A DNA stretch of 7,722 bases from Bifidobacterium breve (GCA_943324025.2 CALPKA020000021.1:1-7722), one strand, 5' to 3'; numbered from the stretch's first letter, positions 1 to 5,893 are shown. Numbers and translations are program-made. The notes: generated from the sequence alone by a model not told the origin.

Positions 1-624
1 GTTGGAAGAAATGAACAAGAGCGCGGAATACGTGGCTCCTTCATTGCCCTACTTCATTCAAAGGTTTCTAGCTTTTACACACATCCAGTTGTGGCACTAG
101 CAATATTTGATGGATCCTTATTTGCACTTTATTTCACTCCATTATTTGGAAATCTAATGCAAGGTCATAGCGGCCACTTTTTCATGACCATACATTTCTT
201 ACTTGCCGGAATTCTATTCTTCCAAGTATTAATTGGAGTTGATCCACTACCTAGGAAAATTCCACACCTTGTGAAAATAATTATTATCTTTGCAGCTATG
301 AGTATTCATGCATTCTTCTCAATCTCAGTCATGTCTGCTTCAACATTGCTAGACAATGGTTACTTTGCATTACTGGAAAGGCCATGGGCCACAGATTTGC
401 TTGCTGATCAAAAACTGGGTGGGTCAGTTGGTTGGGCGATGGGTGAGATTCCTATCTTGTTGGCTTTGCTTGCCGTGTTTATGCAGTGGGTTAAACATGA
501 CAAGAATGAGGCCTCACGAATAGACCGTGCGGCAGATCGAGCCGCGGCCATGGGCGAAGATGATGAATTAGCCCAATACAACCAATATTTGGCCCAGTTA
601 AACCGTAGAGATAACCGCGAATAG
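1..624 (+). CDS. ctaG: CtaG-type cytochrome c oxidase assembly / copper-handling membrane protein, 3' part (5' end outside window)
   Basis: The reading frame is open from base 1 and gives 207 residues before the TAG at 622-624, so the GTG at 91 is an internal valine and not the start. The visible part has about four hydrophobic segments (window residues about 30-53, 62-82, 90-113 and 138-158) and a charged cytoplasmic tail rich in Asp, Glu, Arg and Gln. Family marks are the His-rich GHSGHFFMTIHFLLAG followed by GVDPLPRKIP, and the SIHAFF segment; this pattern is typical of the caa3-type CtaG family (copper delivery to the CuB centre of cytochrome oxidase). In many actinobacteria this domain is the C-terminal half of a protein with an N-terminal CopD-like domain; that half would lie off the left edge and cannot be checked here. 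The next gene starts 9 bp downstream on the same strand. Family assignment is fairly secure; the exact role in copper transfer is inferred. Confidence 0.85.
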   Translation, partial: VGRNEQERGIRGSFIALLHSKVSSFYTHPVVALAIFDGSLFALYFTPLFGNLMQGHSGHFFMTIHFLLAGILFFQVLIGVDPLPRKIPHLVKIIIIFAAMSIHAFFSISVMSASTLLDNGYFALLERPWATDLLADQKLGGSVGWAMGEIPILLALLAVFMQWVKHDKNEASRIDRAADRAAAMGEDDELAQYNQYLAQLNRRDNRE

Positions 625-627
625 AAT
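622..627 (+). promoter_or_regulatory. Candidate -10 hexamer TAGAAT for leaderless acyl-CoA dehydrogenase mRNA
   Basis: TAGAAT fits the actinobacterial TANNNT -10 consensus. It is followed by exactly 6 nt and then the ATG at 634, so transcription would start at or beside the A of the start codon. The first three bases are also the TAG stop codon of the upstream ctaG gene. There is no convincing Shine-Dalgarno sequence before 634 and only a poor -35 candidate (TTAAAC near 598). The site therefore favours ATG 634 over the in-frame ATGs at 640 and 652. Confidence 0.5.
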
Positions 628-633
628 ATAGCC

Positions 634-1797
634 ATGTCAATGAGTTCAGATATGGCGCCATTATTTGGCGAGGAGTATCAAGCACTTCGTGAAAGTGTCA
701 GCGCACTGGCACAAAAAAAGATTGCACCATTTGCACATGATGTTGATGAAAACTCTAGATACCCACAAGAAGCAGCAGATGCGCTGCAAGCAGCAGGCCT
801 TGCTGCAGCCCATGTACCAGTTGAGTTTGGTGGACAAGGTGCTGATGCTTTGGCGGCAGTAATAATTATTGAAGAGGTTGCAAGAGTATGCGGTGCATCA
901 TCATTAATTCCTGCTGTAAATAAATTAGGTTCAGTTCCGGTAATGATTGCTGGCAGTGATGATCAAAAGAAAAAGTATTTAACGCAACTTGCAGCAGGTA
1001 AAGGTTTTTCTTACTGTCTATCTGAATCTGAAGCAGGATCTGATGCAGCGGCGATGAAAACCAAAGCTGTTAAAGATGGAGATAGCTGGATAATTTCTGG
1101 AAGCAAAAAATGGATTTCTAATGCAGGCGTATCTGAGTTCTACACAGTGTTGGCCTCAACTGATGCAAGCAAAGGTTCAAAAGGAATCTCAGCCTTTATT
1201 GTTGAAAAATCAGATCCAGGTGTTTCATTTGGAGCTCATGAGAAGAAAATGGGTTTTAGAGGATCACCAACTCGTGAGGTTTACTTTGATAATGTCAAAG
1301 TAAATGATGATCGCAGATTAGGTGAAATCGGAAGTGGTTTTTCACTTGCCATGAAAACTTTAGATCACACCAGGATTACAATCGCTGCCCAAGCACTAGG
1401 AATAGCACAAGGCGCACTTGATGTTGCTAAAAAGTATGCCCACGAACGGCAGCAATTTGGAAAACCAATCTTTGATTTTCAAGCTGTTCAATTTATGTTA
1501 GCTGATATGGCAATGCAGATTGAGGCTGCTAGACAATTAACTTATGCAGCTGCAGTTAAGAGTGAACGTGGTGAAACAGATCTAACCTTTTTCTCTGCTG
1601 CAAGTAAATGCTTTGCAACAGATGTGGCAATGAAAGTTACAACCGATGCCGTCCAGGTACTAGGCGGCTACGGATACGTAAGTGATTATCCAGTAGAGCG
1701 AATGATGCGGGACGCAAAGTTAACTCAAATATATGAAGGTACTAATCAGATTCAACGAGTAGTAATGGCTCGTAATCTTGATACTTTAACTAACTAA
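634..1797 (+). CDS. Acyl-CoA dehydrogenase, FadE25-like
   Basis: A 387-residue FAD-dependent acyl-CoA dehydrogenase of normal family length, oxidising acyl-CoA to trans-2-enoyl-CoA in fatty-acid or branched-chain amino-acid breakdown and passing electrons to ETF. The first family signature is CLSESEAGSDAAA (residues 128-140). The second is QVLGGYGYVSDYPVERMMRDAK (341-362, with one extra position inside). The catalytic base is in IYEGT: Glu368, the same position as in short-chain enzymes. Other supports are EFGGQGAD (64-71), the FAD/tetramer region ERQQFGKPIFDFQAVQF (271-287) and the C-terminal NQIQRVVMAR. From memory it is closest in wording to mycobacterial FadE25 (for example SLIPAVNKLG and TLDHTR), but chain-length specificity cannot be read from sequence. 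ATG 634 is chosen because of the -10-like hexamer 6 nt upstream. No acyl-CoA synthetase, ETF or hydratase gene lies nearby, so the pathway is not set by context. The stop overlaps that of the convergent next gene. Confidence 0.95.
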   Translation: MSMSSDMAPLFGEEYQALRESVSALAQKKIAPFAHDVDENSRYPQEAADALQAAGLAAAHVPVEFGGQGADALAAVIIIEEVARVCGASSLIPAVNKLGSVPVMIAGSDDQKKKYLTQLAAGKGFSYCLSESEAGSDAAAMKTKAVKDGDSWIISGSKKWISNAGVSEFYTVLASTDASKGSKGISAFIVEKSDPGVSFGAHEKKMGFRGSPTREVYFDNVKVNDDRRLGEIGSGFSLAMKTLDHTRITIAAQALGIAQGALDVAKKYAHERQQFGKPIFDFQAVQFMLADMAMQIEAARQLTYAAAVKSERGETDLTFFSAASKCFATDVAMKVTTDAVQVLGGYGYVSDYPVERMMRDAKLTQIYEGTNQIQRVVMARNLDTLTN

Positions 1798-2336
1798 AAC
1801 CTGACGATAATCTCAGGCGTTGCCACCGCATTAACTTTTTGATCATGTGGCTCAACTGGAAGAATCTCACTGGTTAATTCACCTCGGTGTAGAAGTGCAA
1901 TCTTCCATGCCTTACTTCTTGCCAAAGCTCGATCATATGAGCCGCCACCTTGACCTAATCGATTGCCGGTTCGGTCAACATGAAGAGCTGGAACAATTAT
2001 CACCTCAAGTTGAGTTTGAGTATCCGCCTCACCAATTGGCTCAAGAGTTTTCCCAGATTTTTTTAAACTATCTATAGATCCATCCCATGCCACCCACTCT
2101 AAATCTTTATTCGCAAGCATTCGTGGCAGAAATAACTTTTTGCCAGAGCTAATTAATCTTTTGTTTAACTCACTGGTATCTGGCTCAACCTCATATGAAA
2201 TATATGAGCCAATATTTGTAATTCCAGTTAATTCATTGGCGGAGAGAATATGCAGCCAACTTTCATTAATAAATCGATCTGCTCGCTCTTTGCGATATTG
2301 CTTACGCAATATTGATTTATTTTCTTGGGCAGCCAT
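1794..2336 (-). CDS. fthC: 5-formyltetrahydrofolate cyclo-ligase (5,10-methenyltetrahydrofolate synthetase)
   Basis: A 180-residue cytoplasmic enzyme that uses ATP to convert 5-formyl-THF to 5,10-methenyl-THF, returning the storage or inhibitory folate to one-carbon metabolism. Evidence: the basic N-terminus ILRKQYRKERAD (residues 9-20), YISYEVEPDTSELN (45-58), LFLPRM (68-73), and the family's ATP-binding signature RLGQGGGSYDRALAR (126-140). The C-terminal LPVEPHDQKVNAVATPEIIV (159-178) is also typical. Length is normal for bacteria. The usual GYYDR appears as GGSYDR, a mild substitution. The start ATG is at 2336-2334. On this strand a TAAGGT hexamer lies 7 nt upstream, and an AAGG/GGGG purine run could also act as a weak ribosome site. 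The gene is divergent from glp (44 bp between starts) and convergent with the acyl-CoA dehydrogenase. In mycobacteria, from memory, the same gene sits divergent from galU-moeA1-rimJ; galU is absent here. Confidence 0.93.
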   Translation of the reverse strand: MAAQENKSILRKQYRKERADRFINESWLHILSANELTGITNIGSYISYEVEPDTSELNKRLISSGKKLFLPRMLANKDLEWVAWDGSIDSLKKSGKTLEPIGEADTQTQLEVIIVPALHVDRTGNRLGQGGGSYDRALARSKAWKIALLHRGELTSEILPVEPHDQKVNAVATPEIIVRF

Positions 2337-2343
2337 GCCCCTT

Positions 2344-2349
2344 ACCTTA
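2344..2349 (-). promoter_or_regulatory. Candidate -10 hexamer TAAGGT for fthC
   Basis: Read on the minus strand, TAAGGT matches TANNNT and is followed by 7 nt before the fthC ATG (2336). The spacing fits a leaderless or nearly leaderless transcript. The overlapping purine run (AAGGTAAGGGG) means a conventional ribosome site is also possible, so the assignment is less clean than for the other genes. A -35 for this promoter would fall at about 2367-2372, on top of the divergent glp -10. Confidence 0.4.
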
Positions 2350-2368
2350 ATTTATGGCTTGGGCAAAG

Positions 2369-2374
2369 TAGGGT
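2369..2374 (+). promoter_or_regulatory. Candidate -10 hexamer TAGGGT for leaderless glp mRNA
   Basis: TAGGGT matches TANNNT and is separated from the glp ATG at 2381 by exactly 6 nt, so the predicted first RNA base is the A of the start codon. A weak -35 (TTAATT, 2347-2352, 16-bp spacer) overlaps the divergent fthC -10. The short AGG just before the ATG is too close to serve as a normal ribosome site. Confidence 0.5.
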
Positions 2375-2380
2375 TTAGGT

Positions 2381-3286
2381 ATGGAAGATTTGATATCAGT
2401 GGCTGCATTTCAGGAGGAGTTACTCCAACTGAGCACCCCACTATCAGCCTTAGACCTGCCACTGCTTGATGCACATGGGGCAACTCTGGCCAGCGATATG
2501 TTGGTTGATGAGAAGGTTGTGATTAAGAATGGCCAAAAGATTGATTCAACTCAAATTGCTTTAGCCGCATCCCTCGGCTTAGACCGACTGCCATGTCGAC
2601 CACACCCACGAGTTGTAATTATTAGCGCTGGGGATGATTTGGTTGAACCAGGAAGCAAACTAGCAAATGATGATGATGAGTATGAAAGTAATTCATGGTT
2701 TCTCACCACCTTTGTCCGTGAAGCAGGCGCTCATGCTTTTCGAGTACACACAATTCCAGAGACTGCCGAACAATTAAAGTTAGTTGTTGAGGATCAATTA
2801 GTTAGAGCAGATTTAATTGTAATCAGTGGTGAATCTGGGGATGAATCATTTGATCTAATTCGTTCGGTAATTTCTGAGTTAGGCGAAATTAAAGTTGTTA
2901 CGCCAATGCTTGAGGAAAGTAGTAAGCATGGATTTGGATTGATTGGTCCAGATAAAACTCCAGTGCTTGCTCTCCCTGGAGATCCAATTGGTAATTACCT
3001 ATCTGCCGAACTTTTTATCAGACCGATGATTTTAAAAATGTTAACTGGCAGTGGCTCACTTCGCCCAAGCCGCAAAGGCAAATTAGGTAAGGCATTATCG
3101 ATTGCGGGCGGAAAATCTGCTTACCTTAGAGGTGAGGTAAATGAATCAGGTCAGGTATCAGTATTACCAAATCAAGAATCATTAACTACTTTGTCCCTAG
3201 CTAATTGCTTGATTGTGTTAGATGAGAAAACTGGAAAATTAAGCGCTGGCGATACAGTGAATCTGCTGTTAATAAGTCAGGAATAA
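2381..3286 (+). CDS. glp: Gephyrin-like MoeA homologue (Glp) lacking domain II; probable cell-division scaffold
   Basis: A 301-residue MoeA/gephyrin-E-type protein; enzymes of the family have about 400 residues. Residues 1-45 match the MoeA N-terminus (SVAAFQEELLQ; PLLDAHGATLASDMLV). The next segment, 48-67, already matches the linker leading into domain III (KNGQKIDSTQIALAASLGL), so about 100 residues, including the DNSAMDGYA-type motif, are missing. Residues 75-222 are a MogA-like domain: RVVIISAGDDLVEPG, SNSWFL (103-108), LPGDP (198-202) and ELFIRPM. Residues 225-301 are domain IV. Two active-site motifs are altered: the GGVSVGDYD region reads SGESGDESFD (149-158), and the PGKP region reads EESSKHGFG (178-186). 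In Corynebacterium glutamicum, a MoeA-like Glp binds FtsZ and the membrane receptor GlpR; a GlpR-type gene lies 630 bp downstream with rimJ between. I infer a structural, non-enzymatic role. Standard pipelines may call it molybdopterin molybdotransferase, which the missing motifs argue against. Confidence 0.8.
   Translation: MEDLISVAAFQEELLQLSTPLSALDLPLLDAHGATLASDMLVDEKVVIKNGQKIDSTQIALAASLGLDRLPCRPHPRVVIISAGDDLVEPGSKLANDDDEYESNSWFLTTFVREAGAHAFRVHTIPETAEQLKLVVEDQLVRADLIVISGESGDESFDLIRSVISELGEIKVVTPMLEESSKHGFGLIGPDKTPVLALPGDPIGNYLSAELFIRPMILKMLTGSGSLRPSRKGKLGKALSIAGGKSAYLRGEVNESGQVSVLPNQESLTTLSLANCLIVLDEKTGKLSAGDTVNLLLISQE
3279..3282 (+). promoter_or_regulatory. Shine-Dalgarno AGGA supporting the TTG start of rimJ
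   Basis: AGGA sits 6 nt before the TTG at 3289 and overlaps the last codons of glp. It is the only textbook ribosome site seen before a gene in this window, and it supports translation coupled to glp termination (stop at 3284-3286). Confidence 0.6.
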
Positions 3287-3288
3287 TC

Positions 3289-3849
3289 TTGCGTAAATTA
3301 CTTGATCATGAAATTTCTTTAAGACCAATTCGTTTTAGAGATAAAGCTCAATGGGATGCTGTGCGATCAGTAAACCGTGATTGGTTATCACCTTGGGAGG
3401 CAACTAGACCAAATATTGATAACAATTCACCACTGCCTTCTTACTATGGAATGGTTATGCAATTAAACCGGGAGATCAAAGCTCTGCGATCGATTTCATT
3501 AGGTATCTGGCTTACTGAGAATAAATCTGAAGTTTTGATTGGCCAAATCACCTTAGGCGGAATAATTTTTGGTGCAATGCGCGGTGCTCATATTGGATAC
3601 TGGATCGATCAACGGTATTCCAGCCGTGGATATACAACTAGAGCGGTCAAGCTACTAACCAAATTTGGCTTTGACTCTTTGAAATTACATCGGATTGAAA
3701 TAAACCTTCGGCCAGAAAATGAAGCATCAAAGAAAGTAGCGATAAAGGCAGGGTATGAACTAGAAGGTGCAAGAAATAACTACCTTCATATAGCTGGAGA
3801 TTGGCGAAACCACATAACTTTTGTAAAGGAAAACCCAGCAATCAAATAA
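3289..3849 (+). CDS. rimJ: RimJ/RimL-family GNAT N-acetyltransferase
   Basis: A 186-residue cytoplasmic GNAT-fold enzyme that transfers acetyl from acetyl-CoA to a protein N-terminus or other amine; the E. coli RimJ reference acts on ribosomal protein S5. Evidence: LRPIRFRDKAQW (residues 11-22), WLSPWEATRP (32-41), IGQITLGGI (84-92), the acetyl-CoA loop region QRYSSRGYTTRAV (108-120), and the motif-B block HRIEINLRPENEASKKVAIKAGYELEG (134-160). These match the actinobacterial gene found beside moeA/glp. The acetyl-CoA loop normally reads Q/R-x-x-G-x-G/A; here the first Gly is Ser. The TTG start is chosen because AGGA lies 6 nt upstream and the gap to glp is only 2 bp; no ATG lies near the N-terminus in frame. 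The substrate is unknown. Its constant position between glp and glpR in relatives raises the possibility of a division-related target, which is speculation. Confidence 0.9.
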   Translation: MRKLLDHEISLRPIRFRDKAQWDAVRSVNRDWLSPWEATRPNIDNNSPLPSYYGMVMQLNREIKALRSISLGIWLTENKSEVLIGQITLGGIIFGAMRGAHIGYWIDQRYSSRGYTTRAVKLLTKFGFDSLKLHRIEINLRPENEASKKVAIKAGYELEGARNNYLHIAGDWRNHITFVKENPAIK

Positions 3850-3902
3850 AAGATAGTCATGACATACCTATCGATTTCCCCTTGAATCTAACCTTCAACA
3901 TT

Positions 3903-3908
3903 TATTGT
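3903..3908 (+). promoter_or_regulatory. Possible -10 hexamer TATTGT before glpR
   Basis: TATTGT matches TANNNT and ends 8 nt before the ATG at 3917, one or two bases further than at other genes here. A partial -35 (TTGAAT, 3882-3887) lies 15 bp upstream, which is shorter than usual. Another TANNNT match (TAACCT, 3889-3894) lies in the same 67-bp gap. It is weak evidence that glpR has its own promoter and is not only read through from rimJ. Confidence 0.3.
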
Positions 3909-3916
3909 TGTGCTTT

Positions 3917-4639
3917 ATGGGTTCTGGATTTATCTATTTAATCATCATTGGGATGTGGGCTGCCTACTTCCTACCCCAGTGGTTGAGTAAACATGAAGAT
4001 AACTCTGGCCGGGCAATTGAGCGATATAAAAATGCGATGCAAGTTGTTGCAGAAAATAACGGAAGTATTAAGACTGAACCACGAGTCGAAGATAAAAGCA
4101 AAATATTTTTGCAAAGAAGATTGATTTTTGGATCACTATTTTCATTAAGTTTTGTCTCACTTATTTTTTCAGTAATTGGTTTCTTGGATATAACAACCTC
4201 TCTGATTCCATTAACTGCAACACTAATTTATTTAGTTAATGTTCGAAAACAGGTAGTTGCATCACAATTGAAGATAAGAAGATTAAGAGCCTTAGAGAAA
4301 ATAGCTAGTACAAAAATTCCAACACCACTTTCTTCAGATTCACAGATTGAAAAAGATAACAATGAACACTGGATTCCATTCTCTGAACGAACTGAAATTA
4401 CTGGCGTGATTGTGGTCCCTAAGGACCGCAAAGGTTGGCAACCAACAACCGTTCCTAAACCTGTTTACACGACAGCGGCAAAGGCTGTACCAAGCAAGAG
4501 AATTATTGATTTAACTTCAACGGGTGAGTGGAGTGCCGAGCAAGAACGTATTAAAGCTCTTTCTGGTCGAGACGATGATTTATTTGATCAATCACTTCTA
4601 ACAGATGGAATAGAAGAAGATCGGGCTGTAAACGAGTAG
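3917..4639 (+). CDS. glpR: GlpR-type membrane protein, putative receptor for gephyrin-like Glp
   Basis: A 240-residue membrane protein. TM1 is near the N-terminus (residues 4-23, IYLIIIGMWAAYFLPQWL), followed by a polar segment with AIERYKNAM. A hairpin of two helices follows (about 69-90 and 93-109), then a basic stretch (KIRRLRALEK) and a polar, probably disordered C-terminal tail. The tail has a conserved-looking WQPTTVPKPVYTTAAKA (174-190) and an acidic end. The N-terminal 'xxIYxxIxxxWAAYLxPxWL' and the 'W-P-VP-P-Y' tail motif are as I recall for the actinobacterial membrane protein two genes after moeA/glp, now named GlpR in Corynebacterium. It is unrelated to the glycerol repressor of the same name. 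ATG 3917 is preferred over TTGs at 3905 and 3908 because MGSGFIY matches the usual N-terminus; no ribosome site supports either choice. The gene ends one base before the pmt stop on the opposite strand. Inferred role: tethering Glp to the membrane at the division site or pole. Confidence 0.75.
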   Translation: MGSGFIYLIIIGMWAAYFLPQWLSKHEDNSGRAIERYKNAMQVVAENNGSIKTEPRVEDKSKIFLQRRLIFGSLFSLSFVSLIFSVIGFLDITTSLIPLTATLIYLVNVRKQVVASQLKIRRLRALEKIASTKIPTPLSSDSQIEKDNNEHWIPFSERTEITGVIVVPKDRKGWQPTTVPKPVYTTAAKAVPSKRIIDLTSTGEWSAEQERIKALSGRDDDLFDQSLLTDGIEEDRAVNE

Positions 4640-5887
4640 TTAAATCCAGCTAGGAAACCACATTCGGGCAAGCCATTGTGAGTATGGAATTTCAACTCCA
4701 ATTAGTATTGGCAGAAAATATAGAAAATTTATTGCGACTAAAAAGATAAAGCCGTAGATGAACTTCTTATTATCCTTAAAGTTCATGGCCCAATTAAATG
4801 TGTAAATCAAAGCCAAAATTAAAAACGGCAGAATTGATATTGCATAGAAGTAAAACATTGTTCGACTTTGGAAGAGAAACCAAGATAGGTATGTGCCAGC
4901 AATACCAGCCAAAATAAAGGCGGAAACTCGATCCCTTTTGGTTAGAAATAAACCAAAGGTTATTGCGATTGCAAATACGCCAAACCACCATAAAACTGGG
5001 GTGCCAATCGCCAATATTTCTTGTGAGCAACTTGCCGCTGCGCAATTGCCTGGATTTTCATAATAAAAAGATGTTGGCCTTCCTATCACCAACCAACTCC
5101 ATGGATTAGCTGCGTATGAGTGCTTCTCGGTTAGGCCTTGATGAAAGTTAAGAATTTCCAGATGATAATTCCAAAGTGAGCTTAAGAAATTTGAGCCTGA
5201 GTTTCTCGCCCAACCTGAGCTAGTGATAATCCAGCCACTCCAACTAACTAAGTAAACAAGGCTGGGCACCAGAACAAACTGAGCTATTCGTTTGATATAG
5301 ACAAAAATATTTGCATTTTTGAAATTGATTGTCAACAGTATTAAAAGTGGAACTAAAAAGAAACCACTCCATTTAGTAGCTCCAGCTAATCCAATAACAA
5401 CACCACTAGCCCAGAGATTATTTGTCAGAATTAAATAGAAAGCTAATAAAATGAAAAACATAAGGAAGATATCAAGTAAGGCAACTCGCGACATTACAAG
5501 ATGTAATCCATCTAATGCCATTAGAGCTGCTGCGGTATTACTTAAGAAAGATGAATTAAAAAGTCTTTGTGCAACTAGATAAATCAGTAAAACGGAGGCG
5601 GTTCCAACTAAAGCAGCAATTACCCGCCAACCAAACTCATTATTTCCAAAAAACTTAATACCAATGCCGATTAGCCATTTACCAACTGGTGGGTGAACTA
5701 CAAACTCGGCATTCATCTGCTCATTTAATTCAACGCCATGTGAGATTAAGGAGTTTGCATTTTTTGCATAGTAAACCTCATCAAAAATATAACCAGATGG
5801 CGTACTTAATCTCCAAAGCCGTAAGGAAAGTGCAAAACCTATGATCAGCGAGATCGGGGCATATTGACGCAACCTGCTCTTGCTCAT
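4640..5887 (-). CDS. pmt: Polyprenyl-phosphate-mannose:protein O-mannosyltransferase (GT39, Pmt)
   Basis: A 415-residue polytopic membrane enzyme expected to move mannose from polyprenyl-phosphate-mannose to Ser/Thr of proteins being exported. The N-terminus has one helix (residues 11-25) followed by IFDEVYYAKNA (34-44); the Asp-Glu pair at 36-37 is the family's catalytic acidic motif. HPPVGKWLIGIG (65-76) and FGWRVIAAL (85-93) follow. Later markers are NPWSWLVIGRP, FYYEN with a Cys pair (NCAAASC) in an outer loop, many hydrophobic helices, and the ending SQWLARMWFPSWI (403-415), the actinobacterial Pmt terminus. It is shorter than the mycobacterial enzyme (about 500 residues, from memory) but both ends are intact, so this looks like loop shortening and not truncation. 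The ATG at 5887 has TAGGCT 6 nt upstream on this strand. The gene is divergent from rsmI (59 bp), a pairing also seen in mycobacteria. Acceptor proteins cannot be predicted from this window. Confidence 0.92.
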   Translation of the reverse strand: MSKSRLRQYAPISLIIGFALSLRLWRLSTPSGYIFDEVYYAKNANSLISHGVELNEQMNAEFVVHPPVGKWLIGIGIKFFGNNEFGWRVIAALVGTASVLLIYLVAQRLFNSSFLSNTAAALMALDGLHLVMSRVALLDIFLMFFILLAFYLILTNNLWASGVVIGLAGATKWSGFFLVPLLILLTINFKNANIFVYIKRIAQFVLVPSLVYLVSWSGWIITSSGWARNSGSNFLSSLWNYHLEILNFHQGLTEKHSYAANPWSWLVIGRPTSFYYENPGNCAAASCSQEILAIGTPVLWWFGVFAIAITFGLFLTKRDRVSAFILAGIAGTYLSWFLFQSRTMFYFYAISILPFLILALIYTFNWAMNFKDNKKFIYGFIFLVAINFLYFLPILIGVEIPYSQWLARMWFPSWI

Positions 5888-5893
5888 GAGGTC

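Noticed and set aside
91..624. A 177-residue protein starting at GTG 91
   Set aside because: The frame is open back to base 1 and the upstream residues (LLHSKVSSFYTHP) fit the CtaG family, so 91 is internal and the gene is cut by the window edge.
1800..1817. Intrinsic terminator for fthC: CCTGA/TCAGG stem followed by TTTT on the minus strand
   Set aside because: The stem has only 5 pairs with an 8-nt loop and just four T, and lies in the last codons of fthC; too weak to call without RNA 3'-end data.
1847..2077. Plus-strand open frame of 76 codons antisense to fthC
   Set aside because: It has no family resemblance and mirrors strongly conserved fthC codons.
2140..2469. Plus-strand open frame spanning the fthC 5' half and the glp start
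   Set aside because: It lies antisense to fthC and out of frame with glp, resembles no protein, and is explained as a shadow of two well-supported genes.
2381..3286. Functional molybdopterin molybdotransferase (MoeA)
   Set aside because: Domain II with the DNSAMDGYA motif is missing, and the PGKP and GGVSVGDYD motifs are altered, so Mo insertion is unlikely.
2381..3286. Frameshifted or broken moeA pseudogene
   Set aside because: The 301-codon frame is uninterrupted, homology resumes in the same frame after the gap, and rimJ is translationally coupled to its end; this looks like a maintained in-frame deletion.
4794..5045. Minus-strand open frame within pmt in another frame
   Set aside because: It overlaps conserved Pmt helices and has no start signal; it is a shadow.
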